A stretch of DNA of 64,000 nt. It comes from Amycolatopsis sp. GM8. GTDB lineage: Bacteria; Actinomycetota; Actinomycetes; Mycobacteriales; Pseudonocardiaceae. Numbering within the stretch: the stretch's first letter is position 1; the number at the start of each line of letters is the position of its first letter. This document shows, piece after piece, positions 1 through 7,627 of this stretch. The translations under genes were made by a program, and so were the position numbers. Below the pieces are notes generated by a model that had not been told where the DNA came from, searched no databases, and worked only from the letters and a program-made list of their open reading frames with translations. Where the stretch lies: positions 353,789 through 417,788 of the forward strand of contig NZ_JAJKFK010000006.1 in assembly GCF_021653975.1 (NCBI RefSeq). The letters run 5' to 3'.

Positions 1-10
1 TTAGCCAGCC

Positions 11-33
11 GCCCCGGCCAACCCGCCGGGGGC
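11..33 (-). terminator. possible hairpin after SDR gene
   Basis: GCCCCGGC (11-18) faces GCCGGGGGC (25-33) across a 6-base loop, with one unpaired G. It lies just past the stop of the leftward SDR gene. The rest of 1-77 is a C-rich tract with no gene that I can support. No T-tract follows, so the terminator role is weak. Confidence 0.25.
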
Positions 34-77
34 CCGCCCGCCCCCCCGCCCGGCCCCACGTCTGTTTGCCGATGGGC

Positions 78-893
78 TCAGAAGTACTGCATTCCCGCGT
101 CGATGCTCAGGTGCTCGGAAGTGATGAAGCGCGCGTCGTCGGAGGCGAGGAAGGCCACGGCGCCGGCGATGTCTTCGGCCTCCATGGCCCAGGCCGGCAG
201 GAACGGGGTACCCATGTTGCCCAGCGACGGGTTGGTCTCGATGGCGCGGGCCATGGCGTTCTGCATATCGGCGGTGGCCATTCCGGTCTTCACCGTGCCC
301 GGATGAACACTGTTGACCCGGATCCGGTGCCTGCCGAGTTCGGCGGCGAAAGCCCGGGCCAGTCCGGTGACCGCGTGCTTGCTGGCGGTATAGCCCACCG
401 CGAACGGCTGCATCTTCTTGCCGGCATACGAACTGGTGAGAATGATCGAACCGCCGCCCGCGGTGATCAGGTGCGGTGCGCTGACCATCACGGTGTTCCA
501 GACGCCGACGACATTGGTGTCGATCGTGGTCTGGAAGTTCTCCGGGGTCGTCTCGTCCCACGGCGCGAGAATGCAGATTCCCGCGTTCGCGACGACGATG
601 TCGAGCCGGCCGAGCTGCCGGACGCCGTCGTCCACAATGGACCGCATCGTAGCCAGGTCACGGACGTCGCACCGTTCCGCGACGATCCGGCGGTTCTCGG
701 CCTTCACCAGCCGGGCCGTCTCGCGCAGGTCCTCCTCGGTCGGCGACTCGTAGACAACCAGCGGCAGCGGTCCGGCCACGTCGATCGCGATGATGTCCGC
801 ACCCTCTCGCGCGAGGCGGACGGCGTGGGCCCGGCCCTGCCCGCGCGCGGCCCCGGTGATGAAGGCGACCTTGCCCTCCAGCTTGCCAGCCAT
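78..893 (-). CDS. mycofactocin-type SDR oxidoreductase
   Basis: A 271-residue short-chain dehydrogenase/reductase. The N-terminal dinucleotide site reads VAFITGAARGQGRAHA and is followed by LAREGADIIAIDV. This GxxRGQGR form, together with the inserted segment after beta-2, is typical of the mycofactocin-coupled SDR subfamily (carveol dehydrogenase-like), which holds its nicotinamide cofactor tightly and passes electrons to mycofactocin. The NAG motif (VVANAGI), the catalytic Ser (TSSYAG) and YTASK are all present. The reading frame is open further upstream, but ATG at 893 begins the family's usual N-terminus. It starts 11 bases after the P450 gene, so the two are probably co-transcribed and the SDR may oxidise the alcohol the P450 makes. 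The substrate is unknown. Confidence 0.88.
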   Translation of the reverse strand: MAGKLEGKVAFITGAARGQGRAHAVRLAREGADIIAIDVAGPLPLVVYESPTEEDLRETARLVKAENRRIVAERCDVRDLATMRSIVDDGVRQLGRLDIVVANAGICILAPWDETTPENFQTTIDTNVVGVWNTVMVSAPHLITAGGGSIILTSSYAGKKMQPFAVGYTASKHAVTGLARAFAAELGRHRIRVNSVHPGTVKTGMATADMQNAMARAIETNPSLGNMGTPFLPAWAMEAEDIAGAVAFLASDDARFITSEHLSIDAGMQYF

Positions 894-904
894 GGCTTCG
901 ACTC

Positions 905-2113
905 CTAATCGTTCGCGTGGAACAGGACGGGCAGCTCGGCCGGGCCCCGCAGGATCGTCCCGGTGTCGCGGGCCACCGCCCCCGGTGCCATTCGGAGCCC
1001 CGGCAGCCCACCGAGCAGCGTGTCGAGGGCGATCTCCAGCTCGGCGTAGGCGAGGTGGAGGCCGGCGCACAGGTGCGACCCGAGGCCGAACGTCAGCGCC
1101 GCGGTGCTGAGCTTGCGGGCCGGATCGAGCTTGTCGGCATCGGGAAACGCGTTCTCGTCCCGGTTCGCCGACATGATCGAGTAGACCAGCGGGGTCGACG
1201 GCGGCAGGCTCATGCCGTGCCAGACGACCGAGCGGTCCGGCGGCGACGAGCGCGGCAGGTTGGCCACCGGGGAATCCCACCGGATCGCCTCTTTGATGAT
1301 CGGCAGCCGGGTTTCCGGGTTCTCCCGGGCCAGGTCGAGGAGCGCGGGTTCGGTGAGCAGCGCGCGCAACACGTTGCCCAGCGCCAGGTAGGTGGTGTCG
1401 GCGCCGGCCGGGAACAGGTGCCGGATGAAGGCGTGCACCTCGTCGTCGTTGAACCTCTCGCCGTCGACCTCGGCGGTGACGACCACCGAGATGAGGTCGT
1501 CGCCCGGATGCGCGCGCCGCTGTTCGATCAGCGGCGTGACCATGTCCACGTAGGCATCCTTGGCGGCCATGGCTTTTTCGGGATCATGGGACCAGCGGAT
1601 CAGATCCATCGCCATCGTGGCCAGCGTCGCATCCTCGCGGTCGGTCGGCAGGTCGAGCAGGCGGGAGATGATGCGCAGCGGGAACCTCTTGGTGAAGTCC
1701 GTGACCAGATCCGCGTGGCCCCTCGGGGCCATCTCGGCGACCAGCTCGCGGCCGACGCGGCGGATCAGGTCCGTATAGCGCGGCACGACGTTGCGCCGGA
1801 AGGCTTTCGTGAGGATGGCCCGCCGGACCTTGTGCTCGTCGCCGGTGAAGGTGGAGACGAACCGGCCGAGCGAATGGGCGGAGGTGGCGATGTACGACGT
1901 CGCGGCGGGGAGCGTCGACTCGTCGCGGAAACCGTCGGCGACGAACTCGTAACTGAGCAGCGCGACGGCCGGCTGCCCGAACACCCGGACCCGCCGGGCG
2001 GGCGCTTCGGCCCGCCACTCGCGGAACAGGGCGTGCAGGTCCTGCGTCTGGCCGCGGCTCTCGTCGCCGAAGTCGAAGTCGGTCTCCGGGACATCCAGGC
2101 CGAGGGTCATCAT
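905..2113 (-). CDS. cytochrome P450
   Basis: A 402-residue soluble bacterial class P450. Visible landmarks are the I-helix oxygen-activation motif AGADTT (236-241), the K-helix ExxR (E275/R278) and the heme loop FGLGSHLCAG (342-351) with Cys349 as thiolate ligand. There is no membrane anchor, so it is cytosolic and needs a ferredoxin and reductase supplied from elsewhere. The start gives MMTLGLDV; the second Met is an alternative. It is the first gene of a leftward pair with the SDR at 78-893. An inverted-repeat operator sits in the 5' leader (2124-2160), consistent with IclR-type control. The substrate cannot be read from the sequence. Confidence 0.95.
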   Translation of the reverse strand: MMTLGLDVPETDFDFGDESRGQTQDLHALFREWRAEAPARRVRVFGQPAVALLSYEFVADGFRDESTLPAATSYIATSAHSLGRFVSTFTGDEHKVRRAILTKAFRRNVVPRYTDLIRRVGRELVAEMAPRGHADLVTDFTKRFPLRIISRLLDLPTDREDATLATMAMDLIRWSHDPEKAMAAKDAYVDMVTPLIEQRRAHPGDDLISVVVTAEVDGERFNDDEVHAFIRHLFPAGADTTYLALGNVLRALLTEPALLDLARENPETRLPIIKEAIRWDSPVANLPRSSPPDRSVVWHGMSLPPSTPLVYSIMSANRDENAFPDADKLDPARKLSTAALTFGLGSHLCAGLHLAYAELEIALDTLLGGLPGLRMAPGAVARDTGTILRGPAELPVLFHAND

Positions 2114-2123
2114 CAGGCTCCTC

Positions 2124-2160
2124 TTCGAAATGTCAAAACTGGAATTCGGGATATCGAAAA
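2124..2160. promoter_or_regulatory. operator in P450 leader
   Basis: TTCGAAAT (2124-2131) and ATATCGAA (2151-2158) form an imperfect inverted repeat. Within it, TTCGGGATATCGAAA (2145-2159) matches the box upstream of the IclR gene at 6521-6535 at 13 of 15 positions. The left part, TTCGAAATGTCAAAA, also resembles the site at 6355-6369. It is a likely IclR binding site; which regulator binds is inference. Confidence 0.5.
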
Positions 2161-2201
2161 GTGCGGCTGAGAAATACCGGAAGGCGCGGATCGCTCACGG
2201 T

Positions 2202-2232
2202 ACTATATTGCGCTCGCGCGCCGGGAAGTCAA
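2202..2232 (-). promoter_or_regulatory. candidate P450 promoter
   Basis: Read leftward, TTGACT (2232-2227) and TATAGT (2207-2202) are separated by 19 bases. That is good hexamer identity with a slightly long spacer. Transcription would begin near 2195, giving a leader of about 80 bases that contains the operator at 2124-2160. Confidence 0.35.
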
Positions 2233-2336
2233 GACCTGGCACGGTGCTGTCCTTTGTGGACTTTCTGCTCGCGTCGCACGGTTGAGTACCCTGTTCTCGT
2301 TGACGCCGGGACCACCGTCCTTTTACTGTTTCGATC

Positions 2337-3128
2337 GTGGAGCCGCTGAAGGGAAGGGTCGCAGTCGTCACCGGTGGCAGCCGGGGCGTCGGGCGCGCGG
2401 TCGCGCTGGTCCTGGGTGCGGCCGGCGCGACCGTTTACCTGACCGGCCGCAGCCGCCGTGGCGGGAGTTCGATCCTGCCCGGCACCATCGACGACACGAG
2501 GGACGAGATCGTCGCCGATGGCGGGCAGGCGATCGCGGTGGAATGCGACCATTCCTCCGACGAGTCGACCCGCGCGTTGTTCGCCCGGGTGGAGGCCGAA
2601 CAGGGGCGGCTCGACCTCCTGGTCAACAGCGCCCTCGGCTCCCGGTTCGACCGGACGCCGGAGCTCTACGGCGACGGCGGGTTCTGGACCCAGCCGCTCG
2701 ATGTCTGGGACGACTACCACGATGTCGGCGTCCGTTCCTACTACGTGGCGAGCGCGCTGGCGGTACCGCTGCTGCTGCGCTCGGACCGGGCCGCCATCGT
2801 CAACCTGGGGTCGGCCGCCGCGGACGGTTACATCCTGGGCACCGCCTACGGGGTGAGCAAAGCGGCCGTCAGCAGGTTGTCCGCGGACATGGCGCACGAG
2901 CTGCGCGCCCACGGCGTGGCGTCGATCGAGGTCAGACCGGGCATGCAGATCACCGAGCGCGCGATCATGCACGAGCACGATTTCGCCCCGGACTGGAAGG
3001 ACCGCGCCCAGTCGCCGCGGCTGACCGGTCTGGCGGTGCGGCAGATCTACGCCGAGGAGGACCTCGGTGCCCGGTCCGGTCAGGTCATGAAGGTCGCCGA
3101 GGTGGTGCGGCGGTACGGGCTCAGCTGA
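2337..3128 (+). CDS. SDR oxidoreductase, DHRS1-like
   Basis: A 263-residue short-chain dehydrogenase starting at GTG. It has the nucleotide site VAVVTGGSRGVGRAV, then TGRS at the end of beta-2, which favours NADP(H). The catalytic Ser lies in NLGSAA and the YxxxK in YGVSK. The inserted segment around GDGGFWTQPLDVWDD replaces the usual NNAG-following stretch and resembles the DHRS1 branch of the family. It is divergent from the P450 operon and followed 76 bases later by another SDR on the same strand, which suggests a two-gene unit. The substrate is unknown. Confidence 0.85.
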   Translation: MEPLKGRVAVVTGGSRGVGRAVALVLGAAGATVYLTGRSRRGGSSILPGTIDDTRDEIVADGGQAIAVECDHSSDESTRALFARVEAEQGRLDLLVNSALGSRFDRTPELYGDGGFWTQPLDVWDDYHDVGVRSYYVASALAVPLLLRSDRAAIVNLGSAAADGYILGTAYGVSKAAVSRLSADMAHELRAHGVASIEVRPGMQITERAIMHEHDFAPDWKDRAQSPRLTGLAVRQIYAEEDLGARSGQVMKVAEVVRRYGLS

Positions 3129-3204
3129 CGGGCCGTTCTTGCTTGTGGGATACCGAGTTGTCGATGCGGATGGCGTGGTTTCCGCGCTGCCGGAGGAGGT
3201 TGTG

Positions 3205-4113
3205 ATGTCGGATCGCAGGGTTGCCTTTGTGACGGGGGCCAGCCGGGGGATCGGCAAGGCGATTTCGGTGGCGCTGGCGCGCGCGGGGTTCGATGTGGCC
3301 ATCACGGCGCGCACCGTGGAGCCGGGGGAGGAGCGGGAGCATTCGGCGTCGTTCCACTCGTCGGACACCTCCGCACTGCCGGGAAGTTTGCGGGAAACCG
3401 CGACACTGGTGGAAAAAGAGGGCCGGCAGGCGTTGCTGCTCCAGGCCGACCTGCTGGACCGGCCGTCGCTGGGGGTGGCGGCGGCGACCGTGCTGGAACG
3501 CTGGGGCCAGGTGGATGTGGTGGTGCACAACGCCCGCTACATCGGGCCGGGGCACATGGACACCCTGCTGGGGGCGCCGTTGTCGGTCATCGAGAACCAC
3601 ATGCAGGGCAACTTCTTCGCCCCGTTGCAGCTGAACAAGATCTTCCTGCCCCGGATGATCGAGCGCGGCCGCGGCCGGATCATCGACCTGACCAGTTCGT
3701 CGGGATTCAGCGACCCGCTGAAGCCGGCGGGCGCCGGGGGATGGGGCATCAGTTACGGGGCCACGAAAGCGGCGCTGCACCGGGTGGCCGGGATCCTGGC
3801 CGTCGAGCACGGCCCGGACGGCATCCAGGCGTTCAACGTCGATCCCGGCTACACCGCCACCGAACGCATCGCGCAGGACATGGCCCGCTTCGGGTTCGCC
3901 GCGAACGGGGAACCACCCGAGGTCGTCGGCGCCGTGGTGGCCTGGCTGGCCACCGCCCCCGAAGCCGCCGAACTCAACGGGCACACCATCTTCGCCCAGC
4001 AGTTCTGCGCCGACCACGACCTCGTCCCCGGCTACACCGGCCCCCAGCCGCGCAAACCCTCGGGGCGCCCCGACCTGTCCGGTGCGCACATCGCCCAGTT
4101 CCAGGAGAACTGA
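3205..4113 (+). CDS. SDR family oxidoreductase
   Basis: A 302-residue SDR with VAFVTGASRGIGKAI at the N-terminus, TSSSG and YGATK as the active site. The start at ATG 3205 is set by an excellent GGAGGAGGT ribosome site at 3192-3200; the frame is open for 22 more codons upstream. The linker EPGEEREHSASFHSSD after beta-2 is longer than usual. Its C-terminal 30 residues (TGPQPRKPSGRPD) extend past the Rossmann core. It is probably co-transcribed with the preceding SDR and is followed by a strong hairpin. Confidence 0.85.
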   Translation: MSDRRVAFVTGASRGIGKAISVALARAGFDVAITARTVEPGEEREHSASFHSSDTSALPGSLRETATLVEKEGRQALLLQADLLDRPSLGVAAATVLERWGQVDVVVHNARYIGPGHMDTLLGAPLSVIENHMQGNFFAPLQLNKIFLPRMIERGRGRIIDLTSSSGFSDPLKPAGAGGWGISYGATKAALHRVAGILAVEHGPDGIQAFNVDPGYTATERIAQDMARFGFAANGEPPEVVGAVVAWLATAPEAAELNGHTIFAQQFCADHDLVPGYTGPQPRKPSGRPDLSGAHIAQFQEN

Positions 4114-4117
4114 CGCG

Positions 4118-4158
4118 GCGCCGCACCGGTGGCCCACCTGGGCCCCGGTGGACGGCGC
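4118..4158 (+). terminator. hairpin terminator after SDR pair
   Basis: The outer arms GCGCCG (4118-4123) and CGGCGC (4153-4158) are continuous with the inner arms CACCGG (4124-4129) and CCGGTG (4145-4150), and further GGCCC/GGGCC pairing lies inside. It is a long stem with a small bulge just after the stop. No U-tract is present, as is common in actinobacteria. The remaining 4159-4354 holds nothing I can support. Confidence 0.55.
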
Positions 4159-4354
4159 GAACACCATTGGCCGGTTGGTCTGGCGCCTGACACGGCGCTG
4201 GATCATCCCAGCGAGTCCCTCGACGCCACGCACCGCGCAGCGTCCTGAACGACGACATGCCGCACATCGGCCAGGACGCCTGCCTCCCGGGCTGGTGCTC
4301 GGCGAGCGGAAACCGGCCGGTGTGCGGCAGGTGTCCTGATCGGACGGTCCCGGC

Positions 4355-5173
4355 TCAGGCCTTCCGCGCCATGGCGGCGCCACCGCCGCGGTGCGGGAAG
4401 ACGGCGCGCATGCCGCCGTCGACGATGATGGTCTGGCCGGTGACGAAGCTCGCGAGGTCGGAGACCAGGAACACCAGCGGCCCCGCGATCTCGTCCGGCA
4501 GGCCGGCGCGCCCGAGCGGGACCCCGTTGGCGATCGCGTTGTCGTCGCAGGTCAGGCCCGACGCCGCCATCGCGGCGACGACCCGTGGCGTGGCGATGCT
4601 GTCCGGCGCGATGGCGTTGACCCGGATGCCGTGCGGCGCCCATTCCTGGCTCATCGTCCGCACCAGGTCCATCAAACCCGCCTTGGCCGCACCGTAGGCG
4701 GCGTGCATCGGCGCGCCGTAGACCCCGCTCACCGACGCCACCATCACCATGGCGCCCCCGGCCCCGGAATCGATCATCACCCGTGCCGCGGCGCGGCCGA
4801 GATACAGGTGATGGGTCAGGTTACGGCGCAGGTCGAGATCCCAGCTCCGCTCATCCACCGACATCAAGTCCGTCCAGGCGGCGAGACCGACAATGTTCGC
4901 GACAACGTCGAGACTGCCGAACGCCGCCACCGTCTCGGCCACCATGCGGATCGCGTCCGCCTCGACGGTGACGTCACCGGCCACCGCCGCGGCGCCGACG
5001 CCGATCGCCTCCAGTTCGGCGACGACCGCCTTGGCGCGGTCGACGTCGATGTCCGCGATGGCCACGTTCGCGCCGGCGTGCGCCAGGAGCAGCGCCGTCT
5101 CGCGGCCGATGCCGAAGCCGCCGCCGACGACGAGCGCGTTCTTCCCTTGCAGGCCAAACCCGGTCTTCGTCAT
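4355..5173 (-). CDS. SDR family oxidoreductase
   Basis: A 272-residue SDR. NALVVGGGFGIGRETA is an unusual nucleotide loop, GGGFGIG in place of TGGxxGIG. It is followed by IADIDVDR, so an acidic residue at the end of beta-2 predicts NAD(H). VASVSG supplies the catalytic Ser and YGAAK the Tyr/Lys. The C-terminal half ends FVTGQTIIVDGGMR, the classical SDR signature. The start at 5173 gives MTKTGFGL and lies one base after the stop of the flavin oxidoreductase gene, so the two form an operon. It probably oxidises or reduces the product of that enzyme. Confidence 0.87.
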   Translation of the reverse strand: MTKTGFGLQGKNALVVGGGFGIGRETALLLAHAGANVAIADIDVDRAKAVVAELEAIGVGAAAVAGDVTVEADAIRMVAETVAAFGSLDVVANIVGLAAWTDLMSVDERSWDLDLRRNLTHHLYLGRAAARVMIDSGAGGAMVMVASVSGVYGAPMHAAYGAAKAGLMDLVRTMSQEWAPHGIRVNAIAPDSIATPRVVAAMAASGLTCDDNAIANGVPLGRAGLPDEIAGPLVFLVSDLASFVTGQTIIVDGGMRAVFPHRGGGAAMARKA

Positions 5174-5174
5174 G

Positions 5175-6302
5175 TCAGGCCGCCGTCCTGCGGAAGGCCG
5201 CGGTCCGGTGTTCCGCGGCACCGTCGATCTTCGGGATGACGTACTCGCCGACCAGCCTGATCGTGTCGAGCGAGTCCTCGTGTGTGGTGGGCGGCGACGC
5301 GTAGCAGAGCTGGTCCACCCCCGCGGACTCCCAGCGCCGGATCTGTTCCAGGGCCTCGTCCGGGTCGCCGCAGATGATCCGTCCGCTCCGGATGGACTCC
5401 TCCAGCCCGTCCGCGTCGGGGTCGGGCAGCAGCGCCGGCCACTGCGGCACGCCCGCGGGCCTCGGAAACGTGTCGTGGTAACGGAACACCAGGCTGTTGA
5501 GATACCCGAGCCCGCCGCGCAGCGCCTTGCGCCGTGCCTCGGCCGCGTCCTCGGCCACGAACATCGGGATCGTCACCAGCACGTTGTCGTTGACGAACGC
5601 GCCGACCGGCTCGGCCTGCCCGATGGCGCCCTTGTACGCGGCCAGCACGGGTTCGAGTTCGGCGATGGCGCTGACCGAGAAGCCCAGCACCCCCAATCCC
5701 TTGCGGGCCGCCATCTCGTAGCTGCTCGGGTTGCCCGCCGCGTACCACATCGGTGGGTGCGAACCGCCGTACGGTTTGGGCAGGATGTGCCGTTCGGGCA
5801 GGGACCAGTATTTGCCCCGGTACCCCGGGTAGACATCGTGGGTGAACATCTTCGCGAACTCGCCGATGACGTCCTCCCAGATCTCCTTCGTCGTCGAGGT
5901 CTCGGTGATCTCGGCGTGGTCGAGGAAGCCCAGGATCTCGTGACTGCCCGCGCCGCGGCCGGTGCCGAACTCGGCGCGGCCGCCGGAGATCTGGTCCAGG
6001 TAGGCGACGGTCTCCGCGACCTTCGCCGGATGGTTGACCTGGGGCAGCGGATTGAAGATCCCGGATCCGAGGTGGATCCGGGAGGTCCGGGCGGCGACGA
6101 AGGCCAGGAACACGTCGTTGGCGGACAGGTGCGAGTACTCCTCGAGGAAATGGTGCTCGCTCGCCCACAGATATTTCCAGCCGTAGCGGTCGGCGGTGAC
6201 CGCCACTTCGATGTCCTGCTCGATCACGCGATGCTCCGCGTCCGGCACCCCACGCCAGCGGGTGGCGGGGACGTAGTTCTGCACGAAGAGTCCGAGCTCC
6301 AT
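5175..6302 (-). CDS. luciferase-like flavin oxidoreductase
   Basis: A 375-residue LLM-class (bacterial luciferase-like TIM barrel) oxidoreductase using FMNH2 or F420H2. It starts MELGLFVQNYVP and carries SEHHFLEEYSH, GSGIFNPLPQ and FGTGRGAGSHE, the phosphate and flavin-pocket segments of the family. The C-terminus holds DEALEQIRRWESAGVDQL, the usual final helix. The start at ATG 6302 has a GAGGAAG ribosome site; the frame continues 14 codons upstream. It is the first gene of an operon with the SDR at 4355-5173 and diverges from the IclR gene. Its promoter region holds a perfect 9-7-9 inverted repeat. Confidence 0.88.
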   Translation of the reverse strand: MELGLFVQNYVPATRWRGVPDAEHRVIEQDIEVAVTADRYGWKYLWASEHHFLEEYSHLSANDVFLAFVAARTSRIHLGSGIFNPLPQVNHPAKVAETVAYLDQISGGRAEFGTGRGAGSHEILGFLDHAEITETSTTKEIWEDVIGEFAKMFTHDVYPGYRGKYWSLPERHILPKPYGGSHPPMWYAAGNPSSYEMAARKGLGVLGFSVSAIAELEPVLAAYKGAIGQAEPVGAFVNDNVLVTIPMFVAEDAAEARRKALRGGLGYLNSLVFRYHDTFPRPAGVPQWPALLPDPDADGLEESIRSGRIICGDPDEALEQIRRWESAGVDQLCYASPPTTHEDSLDTIRLVGEYVIPKIDGAAEHRTAAFRRTAA

Positions 6303-6360
6303 GTCTTCCTCACTCCGGTGGGGGGTGTCGACGGGCATGCGCACTCACCCTTTTTTCGAG

Positions 6361-6385
6361 ATATCAAAAGAATCTGTTTTGATAT
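6361..6385. promoter_or_regulatory. perfect inverted repeat, 9-7-9
   Basis: ATATCAAAA (6361-6369) and TTTTGATAT (6377-6385) are perfect inverted copies around GAATCTG. Outer TTC/GAA triplets add weak symmetry. This AT-rich island lies 59-83 bases before the LLM start, in the expected promoter zone. It is probably an operator for IclR or another dimeric regulator. Confidence 0.55.
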
Positions 6386-6520
6386 ATGAAAAAAGGTTGG
6401 CCGTTCATTTTCCGCACGAAGAATGAATCATGGGCCGGGACCCGGTGTCAACAGGCCCGGCCGGGGCCCGCCCGGCGGTACACCGCGCGCCGCTCGTCTG
6501 GTAGGAGGCGCGAAGAACTT

Positions 6521-6535
6521 TTCGGCATACCGAAA
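6521..6535. promoter_or_regulatory. IclR-type operator
   Basis: TTCGGCATACCGAAA is palindromic (TTCGG, CATA, CCGAA, extendable by one T/A pair on each side). It closely matches the boxes at 2145-2159 and 9664-9678. It lies about 33 bases before the short leader ORF that precedes the IclR gene, which suggests autoregulation. Confidence 0.5.
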
Positions 6536-6567
6536 TCCTTTTGAATTCTCCGAAGTCAGGAGGTTTA

Positions 6568-6660
6568 ATGGTGGACGGATGGTGGCGAGGCTGTCACCGG
6601 TCGCAGGCGAGCGTCGCTGCGCGTACACCACCCGTCTCGGTCCGAGGGAGTACCGGATGA
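6568..6660 (+). CDS. possible 30-aa leader peptide
   Basis: ATG at 6568 follows a perfect AGGAGG (6558-6563) by four bases. It opens 30 codons starting MVDGWWRGCHRSQ and ends in a TGA (6658-6660) that overlaps the IclR ATG (6657-6659) as ATGA. That geometry is typical of translational coupling. The tandem Trp near the start is notable. No family is recognised. The alternative is that the IclR protein starts further upstream in its own frame, for example at ATG 6579, and that this ORF is incidental. Confidence 0.4.
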   Translation: MVDGWWRGCHRSQASVAARTPPVSVRGSTG

Positions 6661-7619
6661 GTCCCGCCGCACTGGCCGCGTCGCGTGCTATCGCCGTGCT
6701 CGACTTCTTCACCGCTCATCCACGGCGGTCCTTCACGCTGTCGGAGCTGTCCGTGTCGCTCGGCATCAACCTGGCGTCGCTGTCGTCGGTGCTGCGTTCG
6801 CTCACCGACACCGGGTACCTCACCCGCCATCCGCGCCACAAGACCTACGAGCTGGGTGCGGCGCTGCTGGCCATCGGGCAGGCGGCGAACCAGCGGCACC
6901 CGTTCGTCGAGCTGGCGCGCCCGGAGATGCGGCGCCTCGCCGAGACGATCGGCACCGAATGTGTCGGCTCGGTCGTGGTCGGCGACGAGATCCTGATGCT
7001 CGCCCTCGCGGGGCGCCCGTCGGCGCGGTCGTACGCGCTCGCGCTCGGGGACCGCGTCCCGCTGGTGCCGCCGTTCGGCCAGGTGTTCCTGGCCTGGAGC
7101 AACCCGGCCGCCATCGAGTCCTGGATCACCCGGGGCCTGGGCGAGTCCGTCCGGTCGCCGGAACGTGGCCGCCTGCTCGACTCACTGCGTCACGTGCACG
7201 CGCGCGGCTACGCGGTCAACCTGGCCAGTCCCGAACTCGACAAGGTCCGCGTCATCCTCGCCGGCCTCGCCCGCCGTCCCCGCGACGGTGCGCTGCGGGC
7301 CCAGCTCGCCGTGGCCGTGCAGTCGGTGGGCGACGACTACGAGCTCGTCGACGAGAAGCCGGACCGGCGGTACCCGGTCTCGCTGATCAGCGCGCCGGTC
7401 TTCGGCGAGAACGGCGAGGTGGTCTTCGCGATCACCGCGTGCGGCTTGCCCGAGGTCAGCGGCCACGAGCTGCGGCGGATCGGTGACGAGATCGCCTCCG
7501 CCGGACGGATGGTGACCCGGCAGATCGGTGGGGTGGCCGGCGGCGCCGGGCGCCTCCCGCGCGCGGACGTCCGCCCGGCGCCCGCACCGCACGCGCGATC
7601 GGTGCGGGCCTCCGCCTGA
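6657..7619 (+). CDS. IclR family transcriptional regulator (copy 1)
   Basis: A 320-residue regulator. The N-terminal winged helix (about residues 5-65) contains SFTLSELSVSLGINLASLSSVLRSL and then HPRHKTYELG. The C-terminal effector domain follows (about 80-270). The extra C-terminal tail (AGRLPRADVRPAPAPHARS) is low-complexity. The start at ATG 6657 is chosen because it gives the same N-terminal distance to AVLDFF as in the paralogue at 7628-8554. GAGGGAG lies upstream, and a coupled short ORF may drive translation. It is divergent from the LLM/SDR operon, its likely target, and convergent with its own paralogue 8 bases away. Confidence 0.88.
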   Translation: MSPAALAASRAIAVLDFFTAHPRRSFTLSELSVSLGINLASLSSVLRSLTDTGYLTRHPRHKTYELGAALLAIGQAANQRHPFVELARPEMRRLAETIGTECVGSVVVGDEILMLALAGRPSARSYALALGDRVPLVPPFGQVFLAWSNPAAIESWITRGLGESVRSPERGRLLDSLRHVHARGYAVNLASPELDKVRVILAGLARRPRDGALRAQLAVAVQSVGDDYELVDEKPDRRYPVSLISAPVFGENGEVVFAITACGLPEVSGHELRRIGDEIASAGRMVTRQIGGVAGGAGRLPRADVRPAPAPHARSVRASA

Positions 7620-7627
7620 CAGCGTCC

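Larger units (their letters stand above)
6303..6656. other. divergent regulatory region, LLM operon / IclR
   Basis: This is a 354-base gap between the divergent LLM and IclR genes. It holds a long inverted repeat at 6361-6385, a second palindrome at 6521-6535, and a short ORF at 6568-6660 behind a perfect AGGAGG. A GC-rich stretch at 6440-6500 holds nothing else that I can name. Confidence 0.6.

Noticed and set aside
4159..4354. A possible small gene between two convergent SDR units
   Set aside because: Short open frames exist, but none has a ribosome site, a recognisable domain or a plausible start.
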